The position numbers were made by a program, and so were the translations under genes. The notes under the pieces are model-generated. The model did no database searches. It saw nothing but the letters and a program-made list of their open reading frames with translations, and was not told where the DNA came from. Positions 35,854 through 45,259 of a stretch of 64,000 bases of DNA are shown one piece after another. The stretch's first letter is position 1; each line of letters begins with the position of its first letter. Origin of the DNA: Streptomyces massasporeus (lineage in GTDB: Bacteria; Actinomycetota; Actinomycetes; Streptomycetales; Streptomycetaceae); assembly GCF_014648995.1 (NCBI RefSeq), contig NZ_BMSE01000002.1, forward strand, positions 930,001 to 994,000, in the 5' to 3' direction.

Positions 35854-36381
35854 CTATTGATCATCGTCATCGATGGGTTCGGGCTCGCGGGTGTAGGTGA
35901 AGTCGAGGACGTAGCGTTCGGTGACGGGGCAGTTGTTCCAGGCTTCGGTGAGCTGGTCGTCCGGGGAGTCGTCGGTGAACTGGCCGAGGGTGGTGTTGTA
36001 GTAGTCGGCTGCTGCTTGGCGGTTCTGCCACCAGGCGTGGCCTTCGTAGACGCCGGGGCGGGGCAGGGTGATCTCGTCGGCGGGCCCGCGGTCGAGTTGA
36101 CCGATGACGAGGATGCCTGTTTCGGATTCCAGGCTGACTTCGGTGTGGCCCTCAGCATCGGCGGGCGGGGCGGTTGGGGAGTCCCAGATGCGGATGGTCA
36201 TCTGGACTTTCATGTCCGGTTGCAGGCTGAGGAGGTACAGGTGGTAGCCGTTGCCGGCCACCACCTGTGTCTCTGCGGCGTCCAGGGCTGCTTCGTCGCC
36301 GAGGTAGGCGTCCGCGTCGTAGACCTCCAGCACACGGCGGCCGGGCGTGGCGGTGACGTTGTGTTCGGCGAGAAGCGCCAT
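35854..36381 (-). CDS. Hypothetical acidic protein next to a secreted DNase
   Basis: This 175-residue acidic, soluble protein starts ALLAEHNVTATPGRRVLEVYD and ends in an Asp-rich tail (PIDDDDQ). It has no signal peptide or membrane segment. Strands such as GYHLYLLSLQPDMKVQMTIR and GVYEGHAWWQNR suggest a beta-rich fold. I do not recognise the family. It begins 19 bp after the end of the NucA/NucB-type DNase gene on the same strand. Intracellular inhibitors often follow secreted nucleases, so an inhibitor role is possible but unproven. Confidence 0.6.
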   Translation of the reverse strand: MALLAEHNVTATPGRRVLEVYDADAYLGDEAALDAAETQVVAGNGYHLYLLSLQPDMKVQMTIRIWDSPTAPPADAEGHTEVSLESETGILVIGQLDRGPADEITLPRPGVYEGHAWWQNRQAAADYYNTTLGQFTDDSPDDQLTEAWNNCPVTERYVLDFTYTREPEPIDDDDQ

Positions 36382-36400
36382 GGTCAGTGGTGTCTTCCTG

Positions 36401-37529
36401 CTAGTTGGTGATCTTCACGTAGAAGGGATCGTCGTTCAGGACGCGGTTGAGGGTGTACATCTCGTTGAGGCGCTCCCCGCTCTTGCGGTTGTCCTTACCG
36501 TCGATCAACCGGACGGAGAAGCGGTTGTCGCCCTTCGTGGACCCTTCCTGGGTCGAGGCGAAGGGGTACTCGTCGCACTCCAGGCCTAGGCTTGAAGGGC
36601 CTGCTGGTCCATGCCGTTGAAGGTGGCGGGCAGGCTGGCCGCAGCGGCCTCCCGGCTGTGCGTCAGGGCAGCGGGCACGGCAGCCGGAGAGCCCGCGGCG
36701 GCGGCCTGCCGGCGCGGCTTGCCCACGGTCCCCTGGGTGAACTTGCTGTTGTCGATCAGCTTGGTGGTGAAGCAGTTCGGCGGTGTGTGGGTCGTGCTGC
36801 ACACGGGGAGCGTGACGGACTTGGCCACGTCGGGCGTCGCAACCCGCTGCCACACCTTGTTCCCGGTCATGAACTGCATGCGGTTCGCGATCGAGGGGAT
36901 GTCGATGTACTTCGGTCCCATCACCTCGAGACCGACGTCGATGCGGTTGGTGTTGCCGCCCAGCACCTTGAGCTGTTTGGTGGTGGAGCCGACCTTGTTG
37001 AAGTCGTAGAGCACGTCCCACTGGTTGCCGCTGTCCTGGCGGACGGTCATGTAGGTGTGGTTGCGCTTGTCGGGCTTGTTCGGGTTGACCCCGGCCTTGA
37101 TGGCTGTCGTACGACCACCGCTGGTGGTCAGCTCGACCAGCGTGGCCCGTAGGTGTGAGTGGTCTTCCCCGTCTTCTCCGCGTACAGGCCGATCTCGATG
37201 TTGGGAGCAAGCGGACCGCTCGACGTGTTCGGGCTGACGCGCAGGTAGTTGGCCACCTGCACGGTCGTGGACCCGGTGTCGACCTGATCGAAGGTGATCG
37301 GTATCTTGCGCCAGGTGGCGAAGCCGCCGATCATCGGCTCGCCAGGCTGACTGCACGTCATCGCCCAGAAGGTGATCCGGGCGTTGTAGAGGCCGGTGCA
37401 GGCCTCCTTGGGTGCGGCGGCACTCGCGGAGGGGGCGGTGCCGAGGATGGTGAGTGCGGTGACCCCGGCGCATGCCGAGGCCAAGAATCTCGCGCGCGAA
37501 CGCGACAAGGTTCCCCTAGGAACGATCAA
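36401..37529 (-). pseudogene. Secreted NucA/NucB-type DNase with two frameshifts
   Basis: Three consecutive frames make one protein. 37529 to ~37145 encodes a signal peptide (RARFLASACAGVTALTILG, ASA cleavage region) and the start of a beta-rich region. ~37145 to ~36588 encodes the middle (VELTTSGGRTTAIKAGVNPN to FNGMDQQALQA). ~36590 to 36401 encodes the NucA/NucB nuclease end (LECDEYPFASTQEGS, DNRFSVRLIDGKDN). Each junction is fixed by adding one base: one near the CCC at 37146-37148 and one near 36586-36590. The gene is either a recent pseudogene or has sequencing errors. Family members are extracellular, metal-dependent DNases. Confidence 0.78.
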
Positions 37530-37661
37530 GGGTGGTCACAGGGGAACCTACAGTTGCATCTGTCCCAACCTGTCTGTTAATGGGATGAGTTGACTGAATC
37601 TGGACGCGTGATCCGCGTCACGCCAATCACGGCGAACGCGCAGGAAACTTTTGACGCCGTT

Positions 37662-37898
37662 TCAGTTGGTGATGCGGCGATGGCCGATCAGGGCTGCGGC
37701 TATGCCGACGAAGGCGGCGATCTGGAGGCGGATGTCCCGCAGGGCCGGGGAGACGATGTCGTCGCCGGCGATGGGGTAGTAGTCCTGCTCCGGGCCGCTG
37801 CCGGGCAGCCGCGTCAAGGGGTTCGCGCTCGCCTCGGCCGCCTCTCGCCGCAACTCCGCGATCGCCGAGACGACGTCGACACGCTGGATGAAACCCAT
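37662..37898 (-). CDS. Small hypothetical protein with a C-terminal hydrophobic helix
   Basis: The 78-residue frame starts MGFIQRVDVVSAIAELRREA, an amphipathic helix, and ends RLQIAAFVGIAAALIGHRR, a likely membrane helix with a basic flank. No family is recognised. It may be a small tail-anchored protein; the ribosome site is weak. Confidence 0.45.
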   Translation of the reverse strand: MGFIQRVDVVSAIAELRREAAEASANPLTRLPGSGPEQDYYPIAGDDIVSPALRDIRLQIAAFVGIAAALIGHRRITN

Positions 37899-37939
37899 CC
37901 GGAAGTCTGGCTGAACGAGGCAAGGAACGCACTGCGCTG

Positions 37940-38251
37940 ATGACCAACATTTCCCACGTGGACGACGACCGCGGCTGCCTCCGTGTGGTCCTCGCCGTAC
38001 CCCTCACCCTGCTCACCCTCATCGCCGCGTACTTCTGCTGGACGGCGCTGGCCATCACGCCGTCCGGCACCTGGGACGACGGCGCGTACGCCGGAATCGT
38101 TCTGTCATGCGTCGTCACCATCGCGGCCGCCGGGGCTACGGGGGCGCTATGGCTGGTGCCTTCGGTGCGGAGGACCATGTCGTGGTGGTGGATATGTCCG
38201 GCTCTGCTGTTGGGCGTGGTTGCGGGAGCGCGGTGGGCGGTGGGTGGTTAG
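37940..38251 (+). CDS. Small membrane protein, three predicted helices
   Basis: This 103-residue protein has hydrophobic segments CLRVVLAVPLTLLTLIAAYF, AGIVLSCVVTIAAAGATGAL and WWICPALLLGVVAGA, separated by short polar loops. It starts at ATG 37940, divergently from the 78-residue gene. It has no recognised family; the composition is strongly that of a real integral membrane protein. Confidence 0.6.
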   Translation: MTNISHVDDDRGCLRVVLAVPLTLLTLIAAYFCWTALAITPSGTWDDGAYAGIVLSCVVTIAAAGATGALWLVPSVRRTMSWWWICPALLLGVVAGARWAVGG

Positions 38252-38428
38252 GCCCACCGCCCACCGTCGCGGTGTTTGGGCCCACCACCACCGTCTCCTG
38301 TTACATCCGCCGTGCCTGGCGATCAGGTCACCGCGTGGTGCGGCGGGAGTGGGCACTGTGGGGGACGAGTTCACCATCACGGCACTCCCGGAGAGGTGAA
38401 CCTTCGCATTGTGGGACCTGGAGCTGTG

Positions 38429-38653
38429 ATGGCGGACGCGGGAATCCCGGCCGGAAAAAGCCCGGGTGACGAAGAAGCCGACGTACTGGACCGACTCGAC
38501 CCCATCGTCCTGCATCACAGCGTGCGCGGGCTGAAATTCTCCGCCGCTCTTCCGGAACGCCTCGCCACGGCCACGGTGGCGGCCCGACTGGCCGACTTCG
38601 AGAGTGCCCGCTCGGTGCTCGGCGAGTTGGTGCGCTTTCAGCACGACGGCTGA
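38429..38653 (+). CDS. Small hypothetical protein
   Basis: The 74-codon frame starts at ATG 38429, seven bases after GGAG. It encodes a helical, soluble protein (DEEADVLDRLDPIVLHHSVR, then RLATATVAARLADFESARSV). No family is recognised. It is convergent with the DUF6177 gene and separated from it by 50 bp. Confidence 0.4.
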   Translation: MADAGIPAGKSPGDEEADVLDRLDPIVLHHSVRGLKFSAALPERLATATVAARLADFESARSVLGELVRFQHDG

Positions 38654-38703
38654 TGCGGAGAAGCTGCCATGGCCGTCCGCTGGCATACGCGGCCGGCAGG
38701 CAT

Positions 38704-40104
38704 TCATTCCCGTGTCAGATGCTGGATGAGGCGTTGGAACACGCTCACGGAATGGGTGGTGAATCCGTTGCCGAAGACATAGTGGAGTGCGGGTTTGCCT
38801 GCGGGCCCGAGCCCAGTCGGCGTGGGCCCGAGAGGCGGGTGTCCCGCACGGGACTGCCCGATGGCCTCGACCTCGGCACTGCCGAGCGTGAACGCGACCG
38901 GAACGGGCGGGGCTTCCAAGCGCGGCGGCACCGTGAGGTCGCGGCGCGCGGCGCGCAGGGACGTGAGCAGCGTGACGAGGCCGTGCTTGGCGTCGAGTAC
39001 GGTCGCGAGTTCCTCGATGGCGTCCAACGGCGGTGTCTCGTCACCGCCGTAGCCGAGCGCGAGCGTGATGTCCTCCTCCACCCCCGCCGGTGTGCGCAGC
39101 ACTCGGACGGTGGCCACGGCGGGGCGGTCGGGGTGTCCGACCGCGACGAGCCAGGTGGGCCGGGGAGCGCGGGAGCGGGCCAGGTCCGTCAACTGGCGGG
39201 CGGACCACGGGAGGTTGACCGGTTCTGCCGTGCTCCACCCTGCCGGCGGTGCGCCGGTCAGGTGCCGGAAGGCCGTTTCGAGGGCGCGGCCCAGGACGAG
39301 GTTCTCGTCGGCGGGGTGGCGGGTGCGCAGGGTGAGGATCAGCTGGCGGCCGTCGGTGTCGGGCCTGGGGCCGAAGGCCTCGGCGACCCTGGTGGCGCCC
39401 TGCTCGTCGTGTACGGGGGTGAAGGTGCCGTTCTTCCAGTGGAGTACGGCGCCGGACAGGCCGTCGTAGTAGCCGTGCTCGGCGTCTTGGACGACCCAGC
39501 GGTTGGGCAGGCCGCGGAGCGCCGCGCGGGTGGGGAGGGTGAGGCGCGCTGTGGGCGGGGTGACGATCTGCAGCGCGCGCTCGGCTGTGGCGGCGCTGCG
39601 CAGGGCGTCGGAGAGCCAGCTGGTCATGGCGATCAGGGGACGGTCCTGGATGACCACGGCGGTCGTGGCCGTGAGGACGTCCACGGCAGGACTGCCGGTG
39701 GCCGGGGCCGGGATCGCGGAGACGTCGGTGGTGAGGGGGACGACGTCGGTGGTGGCGGCCTCCGGTGGCCATACCGTCCCGCCCAGCACGGTGGCCAGCC
39801 GTCCGGCGAAGGAGCCCGCGAGGCGTGCCGCTTCGGCGACGGCGGTCGAGGCGCGGGCCTCGGTCCACCACACCGGCCCGTCCGCGACCGTGTGGCCCAA
39901 CAGGCGAAACGTCTCGCCGGGGACCTGGACGAGGATGGGCGCCTCGACCGAGACCAGGGGGCGGCCGTCGGGACCACAGAGCTGCACGACTGCGCCGTCG
40001 GCCGTGGTGTTCACGCCGAGGTCGGGGCCGCCGGCGTACAGGCCCGCGAGCAGGGTGGGCAGGTCCGGCATCTCGGGGGTGAGGGCGATGACGTCCTTGG
40101 TCAC
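38704..40104 (-). CDS. DUF6177-type protein of the ESX locus
   Basis: This 466-residue protein starts at GTG 40104, overlapping the EccC stop codon (GTGA), and is the last gene of the type VII locus. It is soluble, with TPEMPDLPTLLAGLYAGGPD near the start, DRPLIAMTSWLSDALRSA in the middle, and YVFGNGFTTHSVSVFQRLI at the end. From memory this matches the DUF6177 proteins that accompany Streptomyces ESX genes; their function is unknown. Tight coupling to EccC suggests a cytosolic accessory or chaperone-like role. Confidence 0.68.
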   Translation of the reverse strand: MTKDVIALTPEMPDLPTLLAGLYAGGPDLGVNTTADGAVVQLCGPDGRPLVSVEAPILVQVPGETFRLLGHTVADGPVWWTEARASTAVAEAARLAGSFAGRLATVLGGTVWPPEAATTDVVPLTTDVSAIPAPATGSPAVDVLTATTAVVIQDRPLIAMTSWLSDALRSAATAERALQIVTPPTARLTLPTRAALRGLPNRWVVQDAEHGYYDGLSGAVLHWKNGTFTPVHDEQGATRVAEAFGPRPDTDGRQLILTLRTRHPADENLVLGRALETAFRHLTGAPPAGWSTAEPVNLPWSARQLTDLARSRAPRPTWLVAVGHPDRPAVATVRVLRTPAGVEEDITLALGYGGDETPPLDAIEELATVLDAKHGLVTLLTSLRAARRDLTVPPRLEAPPVPVAFTLGSAEVEAIGQSRAGHPPLGPTPTGLGPAGKPALHYVFGNGFTTHSVSVFQRLIQHLTRE

Positions 40105-43100
40105 GAGTCTTCTTCGTCTGCGAGGGCGGTCTGGATGAGCTGGTGGGGGCGACCTCTGCGGACGAGGGCGCCCCGGCCGGGTGGCTGCTGGGACGCGTAA
40201 AGGCCGGGAAAGAGCTGGCCTTCGGCGCGGTCGCCGGTCATGACGAGGGCGGTGGTGCCGGTCTCGCGCAGGGTGGTGAGGAGGGGTTCGTAGAGTGCGC
40301 GGGAGGATCCGGCGGCGCGGCGGGCGATGACGAAGTGCAGACCGATGTCCTGCGCGGAGGAGACGTAGGGCAGGAAGGGAGCCAGGGGCTGCTGGCCGGC
40401 CGCGGTGAGGACGTCGTAGTCGTCGACCAGGATCACGATGCGCGGCCCGGTGAAGGCGGGTTCGCCGGTCTCGGGAGCGTCGGGGTCCGCCGTCTCCGGC
40501 AGTCGTTTCTCCAGCTCCGCGGAGATACCCGTCGACAGCGCGTTCGCGAGCTTGGCGTTGTGGGCGTAGCCGCCGCGGTAGGGCTCCGGGACCACGCCGC
40601 GCAGACCGCGGCGGGGGTCGTAGACGCCGAAGACGAGTTCCTTGTCGCCGTAGCGTTCGACGAGTTGCGTGGCGATGAGCTTGAGCAGGTTGGTCTTGCC
40701 GCATTCGTTGTCGCCGAGGATCAGCAGGTGCTGGTCCATGCCGAACAGGTCGAGCAGGACCGGCCCGAGGCCCTCCTGGTCGACGCCCACGGGAATCGCT
40801 GCCGGTTCGATGGCCGGTGAGGGCAGCTGTGCCGCAGGCAGGCGGGTGGGCAGTACGCGTACGGGCGGAGCGAGTTCACCGTGCCAGGACGCGCGGATCG
40901 TGCGGGCGGCGCGTTCGAGGGCCGGGCCCAGGTCGCCGGTCTCCGGCCGGTTGTCGATGCGGGGCAGGGCGACCTGCGCGAACAGCTTGCCATCGGTCAG
41001 GACGCGGCCAGGGGTGTCCGGGGTGAGGGTCTCCGACAGTTTGCGGTCGATGGAGGAGTCGGCCGGGTCGTTCAGGCGCAGCTCGACGCGGGTGCCGAAC
41101 ATCGACTGGGTGGCGATCCGGACGTCGTTCCAGCGCAGCATGCCCGCTACGACGTGAATGCCGTAGCCGCCGCCGCGCTTGAGCAGGTCGGCCACCGCGT
41201 CATCGAGATCGGCGAACTCGTCACGCAGGGCGCCATATCCATCAATGATCAGCACGATGTCAGTGGCAGGCAGCTCCGGCAGCCGGCCCTGGGAGCGCCG
41301 GTGCCGCAGTTGGTCGACGGAGTCGATGCCGTGCTCGCGGAACAGTGCCTCGCGTGCTGCCAGCATGCCGCGCACCTCGGCGACCGTGCGGGCGGCGCGC
41401 TCGTGGTCGGCGCGGCTGGCGATGCCCCCGACCTGCGGCAGTCCGGCGAGGGCGGACAGGCCGCCGCCGGACAGATCGAGGCCGTACACGGCGACGTCGT
41501 GCGGAGTGTGGCTGAGGGCCAGGGAGAGGGCGAGGGTGCGCAGGAGCGTGGTCTTGCCGGACTGCGGGCCGCCGATGACGGCCACGTGCCCGCCGGCGAC
41601 GGTCAGGTCCAGCTGCCACGGCTGCTGCCACTGGCGGGCCGGGTCGTCCAGGACGCCGAGCGGGACGCTCATCGCGCCGCTCGTGCGGGTGAGGCGCACA
41701 CCGTCCGCGCCGGCTCGGAGGGGGCCTGCGGCCGTGTCGAGGGTGGTGACGTCGGGCAGCGGGGGCAGCCAGATGCGTCGTACCGGCGGTGCCGCGGTGG
41801 CGAGTTGGCCGACCATGACGGACAGGACGGTCGAGCCGGTTTCCCGCTGGGTGGCGACAGGTTCCTCCACCGCCTCGGCCTCCTGAGGGGTGGTGTTGTA
41901 CGCCGGATAGGGACGGGCGAGCGGCTCGGCGTCGTGTTGGTCGCGCCGCGCTGGTCCCCGGTAGGCCCCGGAGACGTATCCGGCCTTGAAACGCTCGTAG
42001 GTGGAGGTGTCGACCTTGAGGTAGCCGAAGCCCGGCAGCGGCGGGAGGTGGAAGGCGTCGGTGGTGTCCAGGACGGTGCGGGACTCGTCGGCGGAGAAGG
42101 TGCGCAGGCCGAGCCGGTACGAGAGGTAGGTGTCCAACCCCTTCAGTTTCCCGCCCTCGATGCGCTGGCTCGACAGCAGCAGATGGACGCCGATGGAGCG
42201 GCCGATGCGGCCGATGGACAGGAACAGGTCGATGAAGTCCGGCTTGGCGGTGATGAGTTCGCCGAACTCGTCGATGACGACGAAGAGATGGGGGAGGGGT
42301 TCCAGGGCGGGGCGGGTCGTGGCACGCAGAGCGGCGTAGTGGCCGACGTCGGCGATGTTCCCGGCGTCCTTGAGGACCTGCTGGCGTCGCTTGACCTCGC
42401 CGGCCAGGCTGGAGTGGACGCGTTCGACAAGGCCTGCCTGGTTCTCCAGGTTGGTGATGACGCCGGCCACGTGCGGGAGTTCGGCGAAGGGAGCGAACGT
42501 CGCGCCGCCCTTGTAGTCGACCAGGACGAGGGCCAGGTCTTCCGGGGAGTGCGTGGCGGCGAGCGCGAGCACGAGGGTGCGCAGCAGCTCGCTCTTGCCG
42601 GAGCCTGTGGCGCCCACGCACAGTCCGTGCGGACCCATGCCGAGCTGCGAGGACTCCTTCAGATCCAGCAGCACCGGCCCGTGGCGGTCGGTGACGCCGA
42701 TAGGGACGCGCAGGAAGTCCCGTTCCCCGCGAGGTGCCCACAGGCGTTGCAGGTCGAGGCCGGCCGGGTCGTCGATGCCGAGGAGCGCGGGGAAGTCGAC
42801 CGGGCCGGACACGGGTGTGCCCTCGGCCGCCGACTCGGCCGACAGACGCAGTGGGGCGAGCATGCGGGCGAAGCCCTCGGCTCCTGCGGTGGTCATCGCG
42901 TCGACCGTGCCGTGGGCGGAGGGAAGGTGCGGGGCGCGCAGGTCGTCCACGGTGATGCGGCCGCCGTCGACGGTGATGCGCACGCTGACCTGGTCGGGCT
43001 CGTGCACCTGCTGCTGGAGCAGGTGCAGCACGGTGACACCCATCTCCGGGAGCGCGATCGCCGAGTCGGGGCGAAGCAGTTCGGCCGCGGTGTCGCCGTA

Positions 43101-44084
43101 GGAGTCGCTGATCACGAGCATGCGGGAGGTCAGGCGCAACGCGTCCTTGGTCCTGCCTGACAGTCCGCGGCGCACCTCGGCCGCATAGGCGGCGCGCTGC
43201 CGCAGGTCGGGGCCGCACAGCCGGGCCAGCTCGGCCAAGTCGGATGCGATACGGCGGGCGGCGACCGGCCCATCGTAGGTCTGCGGATCGAGAACGTGGG
43301 GCAGCCACTTGGCCCAGGCCCACTCCGACTCGTCGCTCGTGCCGAGGGCGACGGCGACGTCGTCCGGCGCGTGCGTCACTGCGGTCTGCAGCAACAGCGC
43401 GCGGGCGACCCTGAGGACACCGTCCCGGTCGCCGATGATGCTGACGTTCCCGGCCCGGTCCAGCGGCACAGTGAGCGGGAAGTCGGTGGCCGTGCCGAAG
43501 CGGCCCTGCAGGGCGCGAGCCTCGTTCAGCATGAACGGGTCCGGTGGGGTGAGGACGCCGCCGGTGCTGTTCTGGGCGATGGTCAGCTCATGCGCCGGAA
43601 CGTCGCCGGTGCCGGCCCGCACCGAGAGGAAGTCGGCGTCCTGGCGCCGCCGCTCCCACAGCCTGGCCGGGTCCCGGACGAGGTCGTACAGGGCCTCGGG
43701 CGGAGGGTTCAGCTCGCGTGCCGCCTGCCGCCGCTCCCGCTCGGCGGCGCCCAGATCCTCGCGCAGCTCCTCCAGATACTCCAGATAACGCTCACGCTGC
43801 ACCCGCCGGGTTCGCTGCGCCTTGCCGCGCTGGGACAGGAACAGTGCCACCGCCCCGAACAGGGCGACGACCAGCACGATCGCGCCGATCGCGGCGAACT
43901 GGCTGTTACGGATGACCGTCATCAACACGACCGAGCTGACGACACCCGCCATGGGCAGCAGCGCGGTGGCCGCGTTGCCGACCTTGCCCTCCGGGAGGTT
44001 CGGGGGCGCCTCGATCGTGCGGGCCGGCGGGGGTTCGAGGGGGCGGGTGCTGCGGGCGGGCCGGTGGATCACCTGCTGCGTCAT
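40101..44084 (-). CDS. eccC: Type VII secretion FtsK/SpoIIIE ATPase EccC
   Basis: This 1327-residue motor protein starts at ATG 44084 (ATGA overlap with the upstream ATPase). Two membrane helices lie near residues 45-90 (LLPMAGVVSSVVLMTVI, GAIVLVVALFGAVALFL). Three ATPase domains follow, with Walker A motifs VGATGSGKSELLR (~490), IGGPQSGKTTLLR (~840) and LGDNECGKTNLLK (~1125). The first also shows VLVDYKGGATFAPF and HLFVVIDEFGEL, typical of EccC. EccC recognises and drives WXG100/LXG substrates through the ESX pore. Intact motifs in domain 1 suggest an active secretion motor. Confidence 0.95.
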   Translation of the reverse strand: MTQQVIHRPARSTRPLEPPPARTIEAPPNLPEGKVGNAATALLPMAGVVSSVVLMTVIRNSQFAAIGAIVLVVALFGAVALFLSQRGKAQRTRRVQRERYLEYLEELREDLGAAERERRQAARELNPPPEALYDLVRDPARLWERRRQDADFLSVRAGTGDVPAHELTIAQNSTGGVLTPPDPFMLNEARALQGRFGTATDFPLTVPLDRAGNVSIIGDRDGVLRVARALLLQTAVTHAPDDVAVALGTSDESEWAWAKWLPHVLDPQTYDGPVAARRIASDLAELARLCGPDLRQRAAYAAEVRRGLSGRTKDALRLTSRMLVISDSYGDTAAELLRPDSAIALPEMGVTVLHLLQQQVHEPDQVSVRITVDGGRITVDDLRAPHLPSAHGTVDAMTTAGAEGFARMLAPLRLSAESAAEGTPVSGPVDFPALLGIDDPAGLDLQRLWAPRGERDFLRVPIGVTDRHGPVLLDLKESSQLGMGPHGLCVGATGSGKSELLRTLVLALAATHSPEDLALVLVDYKGGATFAPFAELPHVAGVITNLENQAGLVERVHSSLAGEVKRRQQVLKDAGNIADVGHYAALRATTRPALEPLPHLFVVIDEFGELITAKPDFIDLFLSIGRIGRSIGVHLLLSSQRIEGGKLKGLDTYLSYRLGLRTFSADESRTVLDTTDAFHLPPLPGFGYLKVDTSTYERFKAGYVSGAYRGPARRDQHDAEPLARPYPAYNTTPQEAEAVEEPVATQRETGSTVLSVMVGQLATAAPPVRRIWLPPLPDVTTLDTAAGPLRAGADGVRLTRTSGAMSVPLGVLDDPARQWQQPWQLDLTVAGGHVAVIGGPQSGKTTLLRTLALSLALSHTPHDVAVYGLDLSGGGLSALAGLPQVGGIASRADHERAARTVAEVRGMLAAREALFREHGIDSVDQLRHRRSQGRLPELPATDIVLIIDGYGALRDEFADLDDAVADLLKRGGGYGIHVVAGMLRWNDVRIATQSMFGTRVELRLNDPADSSIDRKLSETLTPDTPGRVLTDGKLFAQVALPRIDNRPETGDLGPALERAARTIRASWHGELAPPVRVLPTRLPAAQLPSPAIEPAAIPVGVDQEGLGPVLLDLFGMDQHLLILGDNECGKTNLLKLIATQLVERYGDKELVFGVYDPRRGLRGVVPEPYRGGYAHNAKLANALSTGISAELEKRLPETADPDAPETGEPAFTGPRIVILVDDYDVLTAAGQQPLAPFLPYVSSAQDIGLHFVIARRAAGSSRALYEPLLTTLRETGTTALVMTGDRAEGQLFPGLYASQQPPGRGALVRRGRPHQLIQTALADEEDS

Positions 44085-45253
44085 CGCACCCTCACCGCCC
44101 GCTGCATCGCCTCGGCCGCCAGACGGACGGCCGCGTCCCGGGTGCTCCGGCCCAGCATGGCGGTGTGGATGGGGCCTCCTTGGGCGAGATGACGGTCGTA
44201 GGGGAGCAGGACGACGGGCACGCCGGGCTCGCGCAGGTGCGCGGCCGCCGTCTTCGGATCGAGGGTGGTGTCGGGAGAGCTCGCGCTGAGGGCAACCACG
44301 GTCGTGGCGAGCGCGGAGTGCGGCAACTGGCCCAGCCAGTCCAGGACCTGGCGGGTGCCGTGGATGCCCTCGGCGGTCATCGGTGCGACGACGACGCGTG
44401 CGTGGGCGGTGTCCATCGCCGTTCGCGCCACTTCGCCGGGCAGCGTCTCGCAGTCCACCACCGTCACCGCGAAGTACCGGCGCAGGGCCAGCGTCACCGT
44501 CCGGTAGGTGCGCATGTCCATGGGGGCGCCGACCCGCCCCTGACTCGCGGGCAGCAGCCAGCCGCCGTCCGCCACAGGCACCAGGTAGCCGGTGATGTCG
44601 GTGAGCTGCATCGCGGGCGTCAGGATCCGGGCCAGGTCGGCGCAACACCAGCGCACGCTGTCCGCGCCCATCCGTACCGGGAGGGTGCCGAGGGCCGCGT
44701 CCGCCTCCAGGGTGAGCACCGGGTCGTGTCGGTAGTGGTTGAAGATACGGCCGAGCAGTGCGGCGATGGTGGACTTGCCGACGCCGCCGCGGATCGAGGT
44801 GATGGCGATGACGCGACCGGTGGTGACGGGCTGCTGCAACTCCTGGGCGAGACGGGTCTGTTCGGCCACCTCTTGGGTGGCGGAGGCGGTGAGGCGGCGC
44901 AAGGAGGCTCCGGCGCGGCGTGCGGCCGAGTCGCCGTGCTGCGGGCTGCCCAGGGCGATGGCGAGGCGGGGGTCGACGGTGGGGTGGGATTCGGGGGCCG
45001 GCACCGGGACGTGAGGGACGTGCGCCCGGCGAGGGGCCGGTGCCGGGGGAGGTGCGGAGTCGGAGAGGCCGGAGGCAGCGGCCTGGACCACCGGAGACCC
45101 GGGCACGGCAACCGTCTCCGGGTCGGTGCGCTCACGCGTCTCCGGGTCGTTGAGCTCACGCGTCTCCGGGTCCGTGCGCTGGCGCGTCTCCCGGTCGGTG
45201 AGCTCGCGCAGCACGTCGCGCTGCCAGTCCCCGCCTCCTGTCACGCCGGTCAC
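44081..45253 (-). CDS. MinD/ParA-like ATPase of the ESX locus (EspI-like)
   Basis: This 390-residue protein has a disordered N-terminus with three near-copies of a (R/L)xDPETRE unit (about residues 25-50), a Pro-rich linker, then a deviant Walker ATPase: AITSIRGGVGKSTIAALLG (~150), TLEADAALGTL, FAVTVVDCETLPGE and MDTAHARVVVAPMT. Similar MinD-like proteins (EspI) lie in mycobacterial and Streptomyces ESX loci and are thought to modulate secretion. It sits between eccD (6 bp away) and eccC (4-bp overlap). Confidence 0.82.
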   Translation of the reverse strand: MTGVTGGGDWQRDVLRELTDRETRQRTDPETRELNDPETRERTDPETVAVPGSPVVQAAASGLSDSAPPPAPAPRRAHVPHVPVPAPESHPTVDPRLAIALGSPQHGDSAARRAGASLRRLTASATQEVAEQTRLAQELQQPVTTGRVIAITSIRGGVGKSTIAALLGRIFNHYRHDPVLTLEADAALGTLPVRMGADSVRWCCADLARILTPAMQLTDITGYLVPVADGGWLLPASQGRVGAPMDMRTYRTVTLALRRYFAVTVVDCETLPGEVARTAMDTAHARVVVAPMTAEGIHGTRQVLDWLGQLPHSALATTVVALSASSPDTTLDPKTAAAHLREPGVPVVLLPYDRHLAQGGPIHTAMLGRSTRDAAVRLAAEAMQRAVRVR

Positions 45254-45259
45254 CCTGTC

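Noticed and set aside
40881..43160. Long plus-strand frame opposite eccC
   Set aside because: It lacks motifs or a ribosome site and mirrors the third-position GC of eccC; the minus strand encodes an unmistakable three-domain EccC.
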